DNA of 64,000 bases, taken from contig NC_014259.1 of NCBI RefSeq assembly GCF_000196795.1, positions 3,844,001 through 3,908,000 on the forward strand. Reading direction: 5' to 3'. Below the pieces are notes generated by a model. The model was not told the origin of the DNA, did no database searches, and saw only the letters and a program-made list of their open reading frames with translations. This document shows, one piece after another, positions 35,091 to 43,667 of the stretch. This DNA is from Acinetobacter oleivorans DR1. Its GTDB lineage: Bacteria > Pseudomonadota > Gammaproteobacteria > Pseudomonadales > Moraxellaceae. Position 1 is the stretch's first letter; the number at the start of each line of letters is the position of its first letter. The position numbers and the translations under genes were made by a program.

Positions 35091-35906
35091 ATGTCTTTTA
35101 CCCGCTCTCAAATTTTTCTTGCCTGCACTCTGGCATCTAGCCTTTTGTTCAGTGCTTGTTCTAAAGAAAACAAACCACAAAAAGAAGATGCGCTCACAGC
35201 GACTGCACCTGCTACTGGGGAAGCTTCAACCATTATCGAACGTAATGATAAGCAGCGTTTAATTGAAACTTTGCAGAAACAATTTAAGAATGCAAATATC
35301 AATGCCAAAATTTTAGATATCAAGCCGACAGAAGTTCCTAATTTGTATTGGGTAAATCTCGAAGGGATGACATCGATTTATACAACCAGTGATGGAAAAT
35401 ATTTAATTCAGGGTGATGTAATCCGATTAGGAGGCAAAGAGCTTCATAATATTGGAGATAATCTTCAAGCTTCAGAAAATAAAAAGCATCTTGCTGCGTT
35501 AAAAAATGAAGATTTGATTGTTTACCCAGCGAAAGGCGGTAAAGCTAAACATGTGATTTATGTGTTTACCGATGCAAGCTGTCCTTATTGCCATAAACTA
35601 CATGAGCACATACCTGAAATTAATGAAAAGGGTATTGAAGTACGCTATATCGCTTGGCCACGTGGTGAGCAATTTATGCCGACCATGGAAGCTGTATGGT
35701 GTAGTGCAGATCGTAAAGCTGCCTTTAGCCAAGCAGTACAAGGTGTCAATATTCCGCCTGCTCAATGTAAAAACCCTGTTCGTGAACAATATCAACTTGG
35801 CTTAAACATGGGTGTAAATGGTACACCTGCTATTTATAGTGTTGATGGCGAGTACTTAGGTGGATATCTAACACCAGATGAATTAATTAAACGTCTGGAT
35901 AAATAA
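35091..35906 (+). CDS. dsbC: Thiol:disulfide interchange protein DsbC, predicted lipoprotein
   Basis: DsbC is a periplasmic disulfide isomerase. The 271-residue product has an N-terminal dimerisation region and a thioredoxin-fold domain with the active site CPYC (164-167) and the cis-Pro loop GVNGTPAIY. The signal sequence ends LLFSAC with Cys23 at a possible lipobox (F at -3 is unusual), so it may be lipid-anchored instead of soluble. A disordered Ala/Thr-rich linker follows. It sits 146 bp after xerD and ends in a strong terminator. Confidence 0.92.
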   Translation: MSFTRSQIFLACTLASSLLFSACSKENKPQKEDALTATAPATGEASTIIERNDKQRLIETLQKQFKNANINAKILDIKPTEVPNLYWVNLEGMTSIYTTSDGKYLIQGDVIRLGGKELHNIGDNLQASENKKHLAALKNEDLIVYPAKGGKAKHVIYVFTDASCPYCHKLHEHIPEINEKGIEVRYIAWPRGEQFMPTMEAVWCSADRKAAFSQAVQGVNIPPAQCKNPVREQYQLGLNMGVNGTPAIYSVDGEYLGGYLTPDELIKRLDK

Positions 35907-35947
35907 TCCATTTAAAGTTGATGAATGATTAATCATCTATCTCTTAC

Positions 35948-35984
35948 AAAAAGCGCTGCTCTCATTGCAGCGCTTTGTTTTTTC
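35948..35984 (+). terminator. Terminator of dsbC
   Basis: A perfect 10-bp stem AAAGCGCTGC / GCAGCGCTTT is followed by GTTTTTT. Confidence 0.9.
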
Positions 35985-36075
35985 AATAAATAATGCTTTA
36001 ACTCTCTGTGTTTAAAGACTGATCTACTCTTCTTTTCCAAACATCGCACTCTAATTCATTGAACAGGCACTAAAA

Positions 36076-36100
36076 GCGCTAGAGTCTGGCGTTTTTTTTA
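36076..36100 (+). terminator. Second terminator or attenuator upstream of hom
   Basis: CGCTAG-AGT-CTGGCG (one G-U pair) is followed by eight T. It lies 90 bp after the dsbC terminator and 50 bp before the hom start. It could be an attenuator of hom or end a short RNA. No amino-acid-rich leader peptide is seen in front of it. Confidence 0.6.
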
Positions 36101-36149
36101 GCTATGATCTAGCTTCAACTAAATGATTAAATGATGAATGGAGTGTGAC

Positions 36150-37451
36150 GTGAAACCAGTTCGCCTGGCAATACTCGGTCTAGGAACCGTAGGTGGAGGA
36201 GCCCTTAAACTACTACAAGAAAATGCCGCTGAAATTAAACGTCGCACCGGTCGAGAAATTCAAATTACCCACGTTGGAACACGCCGCCCTCGTCCAGATC
36301 TAGAATTGGAAGGGATTAAACAAAGCGCCGATTTACTTGACATCGTTCGTCAACCAGACGTTGATGTAGTTGTAGAAGTTATGGGTGGGATCCACCCTGC
36401 TTACGAAGTAATCATGGAAGCGATCAAACACGGCAAACAAGTCGTGACTGCAAACAAAGCGTTACTCGCTGAACATGGCAATGAACTATTTAAAGCAGCA
36501 GAAGACAATGCTGTACAAATTGCTTATGAAGCAGCAGTTGCTGGCGGTATTCCAATTATTAAAGTCATCCGCGAAGGTCTTGCTGCAAACCATATTGAAT
36601 GGTTGGCAGGCATCATTAATGGTACAGGTAACTTTATTCTGACTGAAATGCGTGAAAAAGGTCGTGCATTTGATGATGTATTAAAAGAAGCTCAAGAGCT
36701 TGGTTATGCAGAAGCAGATCCAACTTTTGACGTTGAAGGTATTGATGCTGCGCACAAGCTTACAATTTTAGCGTCTTGTGCGTTTGGTATTCCTCTTCAG
36801 TTTGATAAGGTCTATACCGAAGGTATTAGTAAAATCACTGCACAAGATGTGAAATATGCAGAAGAACTTGGTTTCCGCATTAAACACCTAGGAATTGCAC
36901 GTCGCGCTGAAAAGGGTATTGAACTACGTGTTCACCCAACGCTCATTCCAGATGAACAGCTTATTGCGAATGTAAACGGCGTTAAAAATGCTGTTTTAGT
37001 TCAAGCGCATGCTGTAGGCCCAACGCTCTATTACGGTGCTGGTGCGGGTGCTGGTCCAACAGCTTCTGCTGTTGTTGCCGATGTAATTGATATTGTTCGT
37101 GACATCTCTTATACCGAAGACGGTGCAGGAACAATTCCTCAGTTGGCTTTTGAAGCATTAACAAATGTGCCAATTTTAAGCCGTGAAGAAATGACCACTG
37201 GTTATTACATCCGCTTAAATGCAGAAGATCAAACTGGCGTACTTGCAGATGTTACTACCATCTTAAGCCGTGCTGGAATTAGTATTGATGCCATCATGCA
37301 ACAATCCCGTTTAAAAGACCTTATTCCAATCGTGATTCTGACCGATCCAATCGTTGAATCTAAAATGGATGAGGCTCTTGCACAAATCCAAGCATTACCT
37401 GCAATTCGTGGCGAAATCGTAAGAATTCGTTTAGAATCGCTCGATAGTTAA
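36150..37451 (+). CDS. hom: Homoserine dehydrogenase
   Basis: Hom reduces aspartate semialdehyde to homoserine, the branch point to threonine and methionine. From the GTG at 36150, which has GGAG six bases before it, the product is 433 residues and starts MKPVRLAILGLGTVGGG, the NAD(P) fold. An ATG four codons upstream lacks such a site. The catalytic blocks NKALLAEHG, GGIPIIK and NGTGNFIL are present, and a C-terminal ACT domain (about 355-433) gives allosteric threonine control. thrC follows 54 bp downstream. Confidence 0.97.
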   Translation: MKPVRLAILGLGTVGGGALKLLQENAAEIKRRTGREIQITHVGTRRPRPDLELEGIKQSADLLDIVRQPDVDVVVEVMGGIHPAYEVIMEAIKHGKQVVTANKALLAEHGNELFKAAEDNAVQIAYEAAVAGGIPIIKVIREGLAANHIEWLAGIINGTGNFILTEMREKGRAFDDVLKEAQELGYAEADPTFDVEGIDAAHKLTILASCAFGIPLQFDKVYTEGISKITAQDVKYAEELGFRIKHLGIARRAEKGIELRVHPTLIPDEQLIANVNGVKNAVLVQAHAVGPTLYYGAGAGAGPTASAVVADVIDIVRDISYTEDGAGTIPQLAFEALTNVPILSREEMTTGYYIRLNAEDQTGVLADVTTILSRAGISIDAIMQQSRLKDLIPIVILTDPIVESKMDEALAQIQALPAIRGEIVRIRLESLDS

Positions 37452-37458
37452 TCAGGTT

Positions 37459-37475
37459 GAGGGAAAGATTCCCTC
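37459..37475 (+). other. Small hairpin between hom and thrC
   Basis: GAGGGAA-AGA-TTCCCTC, a 7-bp perfect stem without a T-run, lies in the 54-bp gap. It may be an RNA-processing or stability element, not a terminator. Confidence 0.4.
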
Positions 37476-37505
37476 TCCCGCTTCACCTCTAATTGGAACA
37501 CCATC

Positions 37506-38645
37506 ATGTCTAATGCCAATCGTTATACTGGTCTTGTAGATCGTTATCGTGACCGTTTGCCAGTTTCGGCAACTACTCGTGCTATCTCTTTGGGTGAAGG
37601 CAACACCCCACTCATTAAACTTGAGAATATTCCACGTATTATTGGCAAAGATGTTGAAATTTATGTGAAATATGAGGGCTTAAACCCAACTGGTTCATTT
37701 AAAGACCGTGGTATGACCATGGCTGTAACCAAAGCGGTTGAAGAAGGCTCTAAAGCGATTATCTGTGCATCTACGGGTAACACTTCTGCTGCTGCTGCTG
37801 CTTATGCTGCACGCGCAGGTATCAAAGCATTTGTTTTGATTCCAGAAGGCAAAATTGCAATGGGTAAAATGGCGCAAGCGATGATGTATGGTGCAATCAC
37901 TATGCAAATTCGTGGTAACTTCGATGATGGTATGCGTCTTGTAAAAGAAGTTGCTGATCAAGCACCTGTAACGATTGTAAACTCAATCAACCCTTACCGT
38001 TTGCAAGGTCAAAAAACCATTGCTTATGAAATCGTTGAAGCTTTAGGCCGCGCACCTGATTATCACTGCTTACCTGTTGGTAATGCAGGTAACATCACTG
38101 CTCACTGGATGGGTTATACCGAAGCTGTAGCAAACCAACCTGCTGATCAGTTTGAACAAGTGATTTATGATGCAGCTACTGATCAATTCACTGGTCCAAA
38201 ACCTGAAGGTTTACCAACAATGGTTGGTTACCAAGCTTCTGGCGCAGCTCCATTCTTACGTGGTGCTCCAGTTGAAAGCCCTGAAACAGTTGCAACTGCA
38301 ATCCGTATTGGTAATCCACAAAGCTGGAACCATGCAAAAGCTGTAGTACGTGACTCTAAAGGCTGGTTCGATGAACTTCAAGACAGCGAAATTTTAGAAG
38401 CTCAACGCTTACTTTCTATGTATGAAGGCGTATTTGTTGAGCCAGCATCTGCTGCTTCTATTGGCGGTGCGATTCGCGATATTAAAGCAGGTAAGATTGC
38501 TGAAGGTTCTGTCATTGTATGTACAGTAACTGGTAATGGCTTGAAAGATCCTGATACTGCAATCAAACAATGTGCTGATGCAGTGATGTTGTCAATTGAT
38601 GCGACAATGAGCCAAGTAAAAGATTCGATTTTATCTAATATGTAA
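37506..38645 (+). CDS. thrC: Threonine synthase
   Basis: ThrC converts O-phosphohomoserine to threonine with PLP. The 379-residue product has the PLP Lys in PTGSFKDRGM (about residue 62), STGNTSAAAA for phosphate binding and PVGNAGN further in. The length fits the short threonine synthases without the extra N-terminal domain of the E. coli enzyme. It is followed by a strong terminator. Confidence 0.97.
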   Translation: MSNANRYTGLVDRYRDRLPVSATTRAISLGEGNTPLIKLENIPRIIGKDVEIYVKYEGLNPTGSFKDRGMTMAVTKAVEEGSKAIICASTGNTSAAAAAYAARAGIKAFVLIPEGKIAMGKMAQAMMYGAITMQIRGNFDDGMRLVKEVADQAPVTIVNSINPYRLQGQKTIAYEIVEALGRAPDYHCLPVGNAGNITAHWMGYTEAVANQPADQFEQVIYDAATDQFTGPKPEGLPTMVGYQASGAAPFLRGAPVESPETVATAIRIGNPQSWNHAKAVVRDSKGWFDELQDSEILEAQRLLSMYEGVFVEPASAASIGGAIRDIKAGKIAEGSVIVCTVTGNGLKDPDTAIKQCADAVMLSIDATMSQVKDSILSNM

Positions 38646-38658
38646 AATCTGAGTTTTC

Positions 38659-38690
38659 AAAAAACGGCTGTTCAACACAGCCGTTTTTTT
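38659..38690 (+). terminator. Terminator of hom-thrC
   Basis: CGGCTGT-TCAAC-ACAGCCG in an A/T-flanked stem is followed by seven T. Confidence 0.9.
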
Positions 38691-38709
38691 ATGTCTTTTT
38701 TATAGCCGT

Positions 38710-38735
38710 AAAAAAAACGCTTCTTAATAGAAACG
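38710..38735 (-). terminator. Terminator of pbpG
   Basis: On the minus strand, CGTTTCT-ATTA-AGAAGCG (one G-U pair) is followed by eight T, 18 bp past the pbpG stop. Confidence 0.8.
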
Positions 38736-38752
38736 TTTTTAGAATATTTAAA

Positions 38753-39799
38753 TTAAATACGTTTTGGTAAATTACTTAACCAACCTAATAGGTTAGTTGC
38801 ATCATTATTACGTGCCTGCGTACTTGGCTCGCCAAGTAATACAATCACTGCTGGACGCGAGTTTACAGTCGTATGCATGACAACACAGCGACCTGCTTCA
38901 TTGATATAACCTGTTTTAGACAAGTTAATATTCCAACCACCATTACGCACTAGAGCATTCGTATTATTAGATTTCAACACACGATAACCCAAGTTAAAGT
39001 CATAAGTTGGTGTAGTTGAGAATTGGCGAATCAAACCATATTGAGAAGCTGTACTCGCTAAAATTCCTAAGTCACGCGCAGAAGATACATTGCGTGGATC
39101 TAAACCAGTTGACTCATAATAATGGGTTGCATTCATACCTAAAGCACGTGCTTTAGCGTTCATCGCTGCTACGAATGCAGGACGACCGCCCGGATAAGTA
39201 CGCGCTAAAGCTGCCGCTGCGGGATTTTCAGACTTCATCAAAGCAAACAACAATACTTCTGCACGGTTCATTTTGTCGCCAACACGCAGTGTTGAACTTG
39301 AATTTTTACCGTTTGCCCCAGCAAAATCAATTTGCTCAAGCATAATTTCTTCTGACATGTTTAAACGAGCATCTGCTGTTACCACTGCTGTCATTAACTT
39401 GGTAATAGACGCAATTGGCACAGAAGCATTGGTATTTTTACTAAACAGCACCTCACCCGTTTGCGCATCCATCACTAACGCAGCTCGAGCACTTACACTC
39501 GGCTGAGCATTGTAACCACTCGTATCACGAATTGGAGCAAGCTTAGGAGCAGATGCTATAACTTTCGGTGCGCTACCACCACGCAATGTCGTGGTTACAG
39601 ACGTTGAACCTTGTGGAGTTGGCTCATCATCTTCCTCATTCAAAAATTGGCTAGCATCAGCTGAAGACCAATTTAAGCTTGCAGTACCACTACTCCCTGA
39701 GGACGGGTTATTGACGAGTTCTGCAAAGCTTGTTGAACTCAAACTAAGCAAAATAGACATGCTTAGCACATGTATTAAAGACTTTTTAGAATTTTTCAC
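38753..39799 (-). CDS. pbpG: D-alanyl-D-alanine endopeptidase PbpG (PBP7/8)
   Basis: PbpG is a low-molecular-weight penicillin-binding protein that cuts peptide cross-links in the periplasm. The 348-residue product has a signal peptide (about 1-27, ending SFA) and a low-complexity linker. The peptidase motifs are SITK (131-134), SEN (SxN) and KTG (in SKTGYINEAG). It is a single gene with a terminator close behind. Confidence 0.95.
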   Translation of the reverse strand: MKNSKKSLIHVLSMSILLSLSSTSFAELVNNPSSGSSGTASLNWSSADASQFLNEEDDEPTPQGSTSVTTTLRGGSAPKVIASAPKLAPIRDTSGYNAQPSVSARAALVMDAQTGEVLFSKNTNASVPIASITKLMTAVVTADARLNMSEEIMLEQIDFAGANGKNSSSTLRVGDKMNRAEVLLFALMKSENPAAAALARTYPGGRPAFVAAMNAKARALGMNATHYYESTGLDPRNVSSARDLGILASTASQYGLIRQFSTTPTYDFNLGYRVLKSNNTNALVRNGGWNINLSKTGYINEAGRCVVMHTTVNSRPAVIVLLGEPSTQARNNDATNLLGWLSNLPKRI

Positions 39800-40011
39800 G
39801 GCACAATACTCGACTCAGGGTGATACACATTTGCGCTTACTATAATTATGCCTTACATTTGAGGTATAAGGTATAACGCTTTTACCGACACAATTGTGCA
39901 CAACTATTCGCTCACTATATAAGAATAGGATTGCTAATTTTGTCATTCCATTGCAAGCTAATTTTGCTTTATGTAACAAAAAACTTGTTTTTTGAAAGAA
40001 AGGAGGTCTTC

Positions 40012-40647
40012 TTGATTACAGTTTTAGTTGTGGATGACCATGAACTTGTACGTACAGGCATTTGCCGTATGTTAGAAGATCATGCCGATGTAGAGGTCAT
40101 TGGACAAGCCGAATCGGGTGAAGAAGCAATTGCTATTGTTCGTCAGAAACATCCTCAAGTTGTGTTGCTTGATGTCAACATGCCAGGCATCGGGGGCGTA
40201 GAAACGACACGTCGTTTACTACAAACCGCACCAGACACAAAAGTTATTGCTGTAAGTGGTTTATCAGAAGAACCGTACCCTTCTCTTCTGCTTAAAGCAG
40301 GAGCTAAAGGCTATATCACTAAAGGTGCTCCAATTACAGAAATGGTTCGGGCAATCAACAAAGTCATGCAAGGCGGCAAATACTTCAGTGCCGATATTGC
40401 TGAGCAGTTGGCGAGTTCCTATCTATCTGACACGCAACAATCGCCTTTTGATGCTTTATCCGAACGAGAAATGCAAGTTGCAATGATGGTTGTAAATTGT
40501 ATTAGCGCTCAGGAAATTGCGGACAAACTTTTTGTAAGTGTAAAAACGGTTAATACTTACCGCTACCGTATTTTTGAAAAACTCGCTATCGATAGCGATG
40601 TTAAACTCACTCATCTTGCGATCCGTTATGGTTTGATCAAGCCATAA
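40012..40647 (+). CDS. gacA: Response regulator GacA
   Basis: A 211-residue NarL-type response regulator of the GacS/GacA system, which controls secondary metabolism, virulence and motility genes. The receiver has D8-D9 and the phospho-acceptor Asp54 (VVLLDVNMPG). The LuxR-type helix-turn-helix at the C-terminus reads SAQEIADKLFVSVKTVNTYR. I start it at the TTG at 40012 since AGGAGG lies 5 bases before it and the frame begins MITVLVVDD as the family does. A start at 39931 would add 27 non-family residues. pilS follows 10 bp downstream. Confidence 0.95.
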   Translation: MITVLVVDDHELVRTGICRMLEDHADVEVIGQAESGEEAIAIVRQKHPQVVLLDVNMPGIGGVETTRRLLQTAPDTKVIAVSGLSEEPYPSLLLKAGAKGYITKGAPITEMVRAINKVMQGGKYFSADIAEQLASSYLSDTQQSPFDALSEREMQVAMMVVNCISAQEIADKLFVSVKTVNTYRYRIFEKLAIDSDVKLTHLAIRYGLIKP

Positions 40648-40657
40648 TTAAACTTAT

Positions 40658-42226
40658 ATGCAATTTCCCTTAAACTCATCGTTGTCCCATACGATTTTTC
40701 GTTTGGGCACGTGGTATGGTTTATATCGTCTTATTATTGCGGTTAGCCTCAATATTATTTTGGTTTTAACCGATGCTCAAATCGACAATAGTCTACAACA
40801 ACCCGCTTTATATTCTTATACCCTGCTCGGCTATTCCATATTAAGCCTTCTTCAGCTTTTGTGTTTTAAGTTTGTTGCAACTCAGGCAACCAAGCAGCTT
40901 ATTTTATTTTTTGTAGTTGATGTTATCTGCCTGAGTTTACTTACATTTTCTGTAGGCGAACCAAATCTACAACTCAGCTTGCTGTATGTTATTGCTATAT
41001 TTACCTCGGCAATTTTACTCAGCGCAAGAATGTCTTTACTCATTACATTACTTGCTGTCATTGCCGTGATTTACCAACGTTTTGTTGGTAGTTTATTTGA
41101 CTACAATAATCTAAATACGATTGGTAATAGTGCTTTATTAGCCTTCTTATTTTTTGTGGTGCATGGCATCGGGCAAATTGCAGTACAGCGCTTTAAACTA
41201 CTTGAAGCACTGACTTTCCACCAATCCATAGAACTCTATCAACTACAAAATATTAACCGCTATATTTTGGAACAAATTGAAGAAGGCTATTTGGTTCTAG
41301 ATGAAAACTACGACATTGCTTTAAGCAATCCAGCTGCCTGCTCTCTGTTAGGGATTCCCCCTCAATTTGCCAGTGAAAAATACCCTTTAGCGAAATGGCA
41401 CCCCGATTTATTTGAAATTCTTAAGTTTGATAACCTGCAAGAAGGCGATCGATTTATTTTTGAATCTCGACTATCGGCATATTCTATTAATATTAAAGTG
41501 CAACATCTTGTGGTGCCGCAACAAGCATTGACGCTACTCATCTTACAAGATGCACAGCAGATTAATCAGCAAGCTCAACAACTCAAACTTGCTGCCTTAG
41601 GGCAACTTTCAGCCAGCATTGCACATGAAATCCGTAATCCCCTAGCAGCCATTGTTCAGGCAAATGAATTACTTAAAGATAGTGATTTAGAACAGCAAAA
41701 TACTTTACGTCGTATGATTGGTAAGCAAACAAAGCGCATCGATAGTATTGTTCAAGACACATTAGGACTGGCCAGCAGCGAAAGAACTTACCCAATCCAA
41801 ATTGAATTAAACAATTTCATAAAGACGTTATTAGACGAAGATCTTTTAGATGTTAAACATTCTATACAGCTTAAAATTTCCGATTCATCCTTAAAATTAT
41901 TATTTGATGAGAAACAACTTAGGCAGGTGCTCATTAACCTTGTCAGAAATGCTTTACGACATAATGCACCCGATTCACCCCATGTTCTGATCAACATTCA
42001 TTCACAAACAAATAAAATTTATATTGATGTGATCGATTACGGCGAAGGGGTTTCAAAACGTGATATATCTCAATTATTTAAACCATTTTTTAGTACCGAA
42101 ATTAATGGAACTGGTTTAGGATTATATTTGTCTCATAGTTTTTGTGAGGCAAACCATGCAAAGCTCACTTATGTAGAGCAAAAACAAGGGGCATGCTTCC
42201 GAATGGAATGCCCAATAATATATTGA
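40658..42226 (+). CDS. pilS: Sensor histidine kinase PilS
   Basis: A 522-residue membrane kinase. Six hydrophobic segments (about 15-175) are followed by a PAS-like domain (about 195-290) and the kinase module. The phospho-acceptor is in SIAHEIRNPLAAIVQ (His-Glu-Ile-Arg-Asn-Pro), and the ATPase blocks are LRQVLINLVRNALRHN, DYGEGV and GTGLGLYLSH. PilS with PilR activates sigma-54-dependent pilin expression. It starts 10 bp after gacA and is followed by pilR. Confidence 0.95.
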   Translation: MQFPLNSSLSHTIFRLGTWYGLYRLIIAVSLNIILVLTDAQIDNSLQQPALYSYTLLGYSILSLLQLLCFKFVATQATKQLILFFVVDVICLSLLTFSVGEPNLQLSLLYVIAIFTSAILLSARMSLLITLLAVIAVIYQRFVGSLFDYNNLNTIGNSALLAFLFFVVHGIGQIAVQRFKLLEALTFHQSIELYQLQNINRYILEQIEEGYLVLDENYDIALSNPAACSLLGIPPQFASEKYPLAKWHPDLFEILKFDNLQEGDRFIFESRLSAYSINIKVQHLVVPQQALTLLILQDAQQINQQAQQLKLAALGQLSASIAHEIRNPLAAIVQANELLKDSDLEQQNTLRRMIGKQTKRIDSIVQDTLGLASSERTYPIQIELNNFIKTLLDEDLLDVKHSIQLKISDSSLKLLFDEKQLRQVLINLVRNALRHNAPDSPHVLINIHSQTNKIYIDVIDYGEGVSKRDISQLFKPFFSTEINGTGLGLYLSHSFCEANHAKLTYVEQKQGACFRMECPIIY

Positions 42227-42249
42227 TTTTTTATTAGGTTTTTGGGGAA

Positions 42250-43665
42250 ATGGCAGAACAGCAACCACTGGTTTTGCTTGTAGACGATGAAGAAGATTTG
42301 TGCCTTTTAATGCAAATGACTCTTGCACGAATGGGGATTAAAACACATCTTGCTTATCGGGTTGAACAGGCCAAACAACTCTTTACTCAGTTTCATTATG
42401 ATGCTTGCTTAACCGATTTAAACCTACCCGATGGTAGCGGTTTAGAATTGGTTAAACACGTTTCTCAAACTTACCCACACACACCAATTGCAGTTTTAAC
42501 TGCATACGGCAATATGGATATTGCAATTGCAGCGTTAAAGGCAGGAGCTTTTGACTTTGTAAGTAAACCTATTAACCAAATTCATTTAGATCAGTTATTA
42601 AAAAAAGCGCTAAATCAGCCAAAACCAGAGCATGAGTTTGGTGAAACAACTTTGGAAAATGACCTATTAATTGGTCGCTCTCCTCCAATACAAAACTTAC
42701 GGACAGCTATTAAAAAAATAGCTCGCTCTCAAGCTCCTGTGTTTGTTACAGGCGAGTCTGGTACAGGTAAAGAGGTTGTTGCTAATCTTATTCACCGCTT
42801 GAGTAATCGCAGCGAAGGCCCGTTTATTGCGATTAACTGTGGAGCCATCCCAACCGAGCTCATGGAAAGTGAACTTTTTGGACATAAAAAAGGCAGTTTC
42901 ACTGGAGCGACCCAAGACAAACAAGGCCTTATTTTGTCGGCTCATGGCGGCAGTTTATTTTTAGATGAAATTGCTGAATTGCCATTAAACATGCAGGTTA
43001 AATTGCTTCGGGCAGTGCAAGAGAAAAAAATTCGTCCCGTAGGTTCAGATCAGGAAATTGATGTTGATTTTCGAGTAATCAGCGCCAGCCATCAAGATTT
43101 AGATTTGTTAGTCCGACAAGGTAAATTCCGTCAGGACTTATTTTTCCGTATTCATGTGATGGATATCATGTTGCCGCCACTACGTGAGCGTGGTGGAGAT
43201 ATTTTGTTATTAGCCAATCATTTTATTCAAAAAGTTTGTATGGAGTGGGAAATTCCAAGCAAACAACTAACTACAACTGGTGAAACTTATTTATTGCAGC
43301 AAGATTTCCCAGGTAATGTTCGTGAATTAAGAAATATGATTGAACGAGCTATTACCTTAAGTGATGATGAATTTATTGATTTAACACATCTAGCACCTCT
43401 TCTTAGAAGCAGTAGCAACTCTCAAATCACCACTCAACCAGTGAGTGACACGTCAACTGCGATAGCTCAAACTCGGCCAAAATTACCACTGGAAGGTTTA
43501 GAACGCTACTTAGAAAATATTGAAAAAGATCTTCTATTGAACGCATTGGACATGACACATTGGAACCGAACATTAGCAGCTAAAAAGCTAGGAATGACCT
43601 TTCGTTCTTTACGCTATCGACTGAAAAAGTTTGGCTTAGATACCGAATTGGGAGAAGAAGTATAA
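42250..43665 (+). CDS. pilR: Sigma-54-dependent response regulator PilR
   Basis: A 471-residue NtrC-type activator. The receiver has the acidic cluster DDEED (12-16) and the phospho-acceptor Asp56 (ACLTDLNLPDGSG). The AAA+ domain has Walker A GESGTGKE, the sigma-54 contact loop GSFTGA (with Ser in the place of the usual Ala), and the Walker B block GGSLFLDEIAE. A Fis-type helix-turn-helix ends it (TLAAKKLGMTFRSLRYRL). PilR activates pilA transcription; no pilin gene is in this window. It converges with the S41 protease gene with a 2-bp gap. Confidence 0.96.
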   Translation: MAEQQPLVLLVDDEEDLCLLMQMTLARMGIKTHLAYRVEQAKQLFTQFHYDACLTDLNLPDGSGLELVKHVSQTYPHTPIAVLTAYGNMDIAIAALKAGAFDFVSKPINQIHLDQLLKKALNQPKPEHEFGETTLENDLLIGRSPPIQNLRTAIKKIARSQAPVFVTGESGTGKEVVANLIHRLSNRSEGPFIAINCGAIPTELMESELFGHKKGSFTGATQDKQGLILSAHGGSLFLDEIAELPLNMQVKLLRAVQEKKIRPVGSDQEIDVDFRVISASHQDLDLLVRQGKFRQDLFFRIHVMDIMLPPLRERGGDILLLANHFIQKVCMEWEIPSKQLTTTGETYLLQQDFPGNVRELRNMIERAITLSDDEFIDLTHLAPLLRSSSNSQITTQPVSDTSTAIAQTRPKLPLEGLERYLENIEKDLLLNALDMTHWNRTLAAKKLGMTFRSLRYRLKKFGLDTELGEEV

Positions 43666-43667
43666 AA

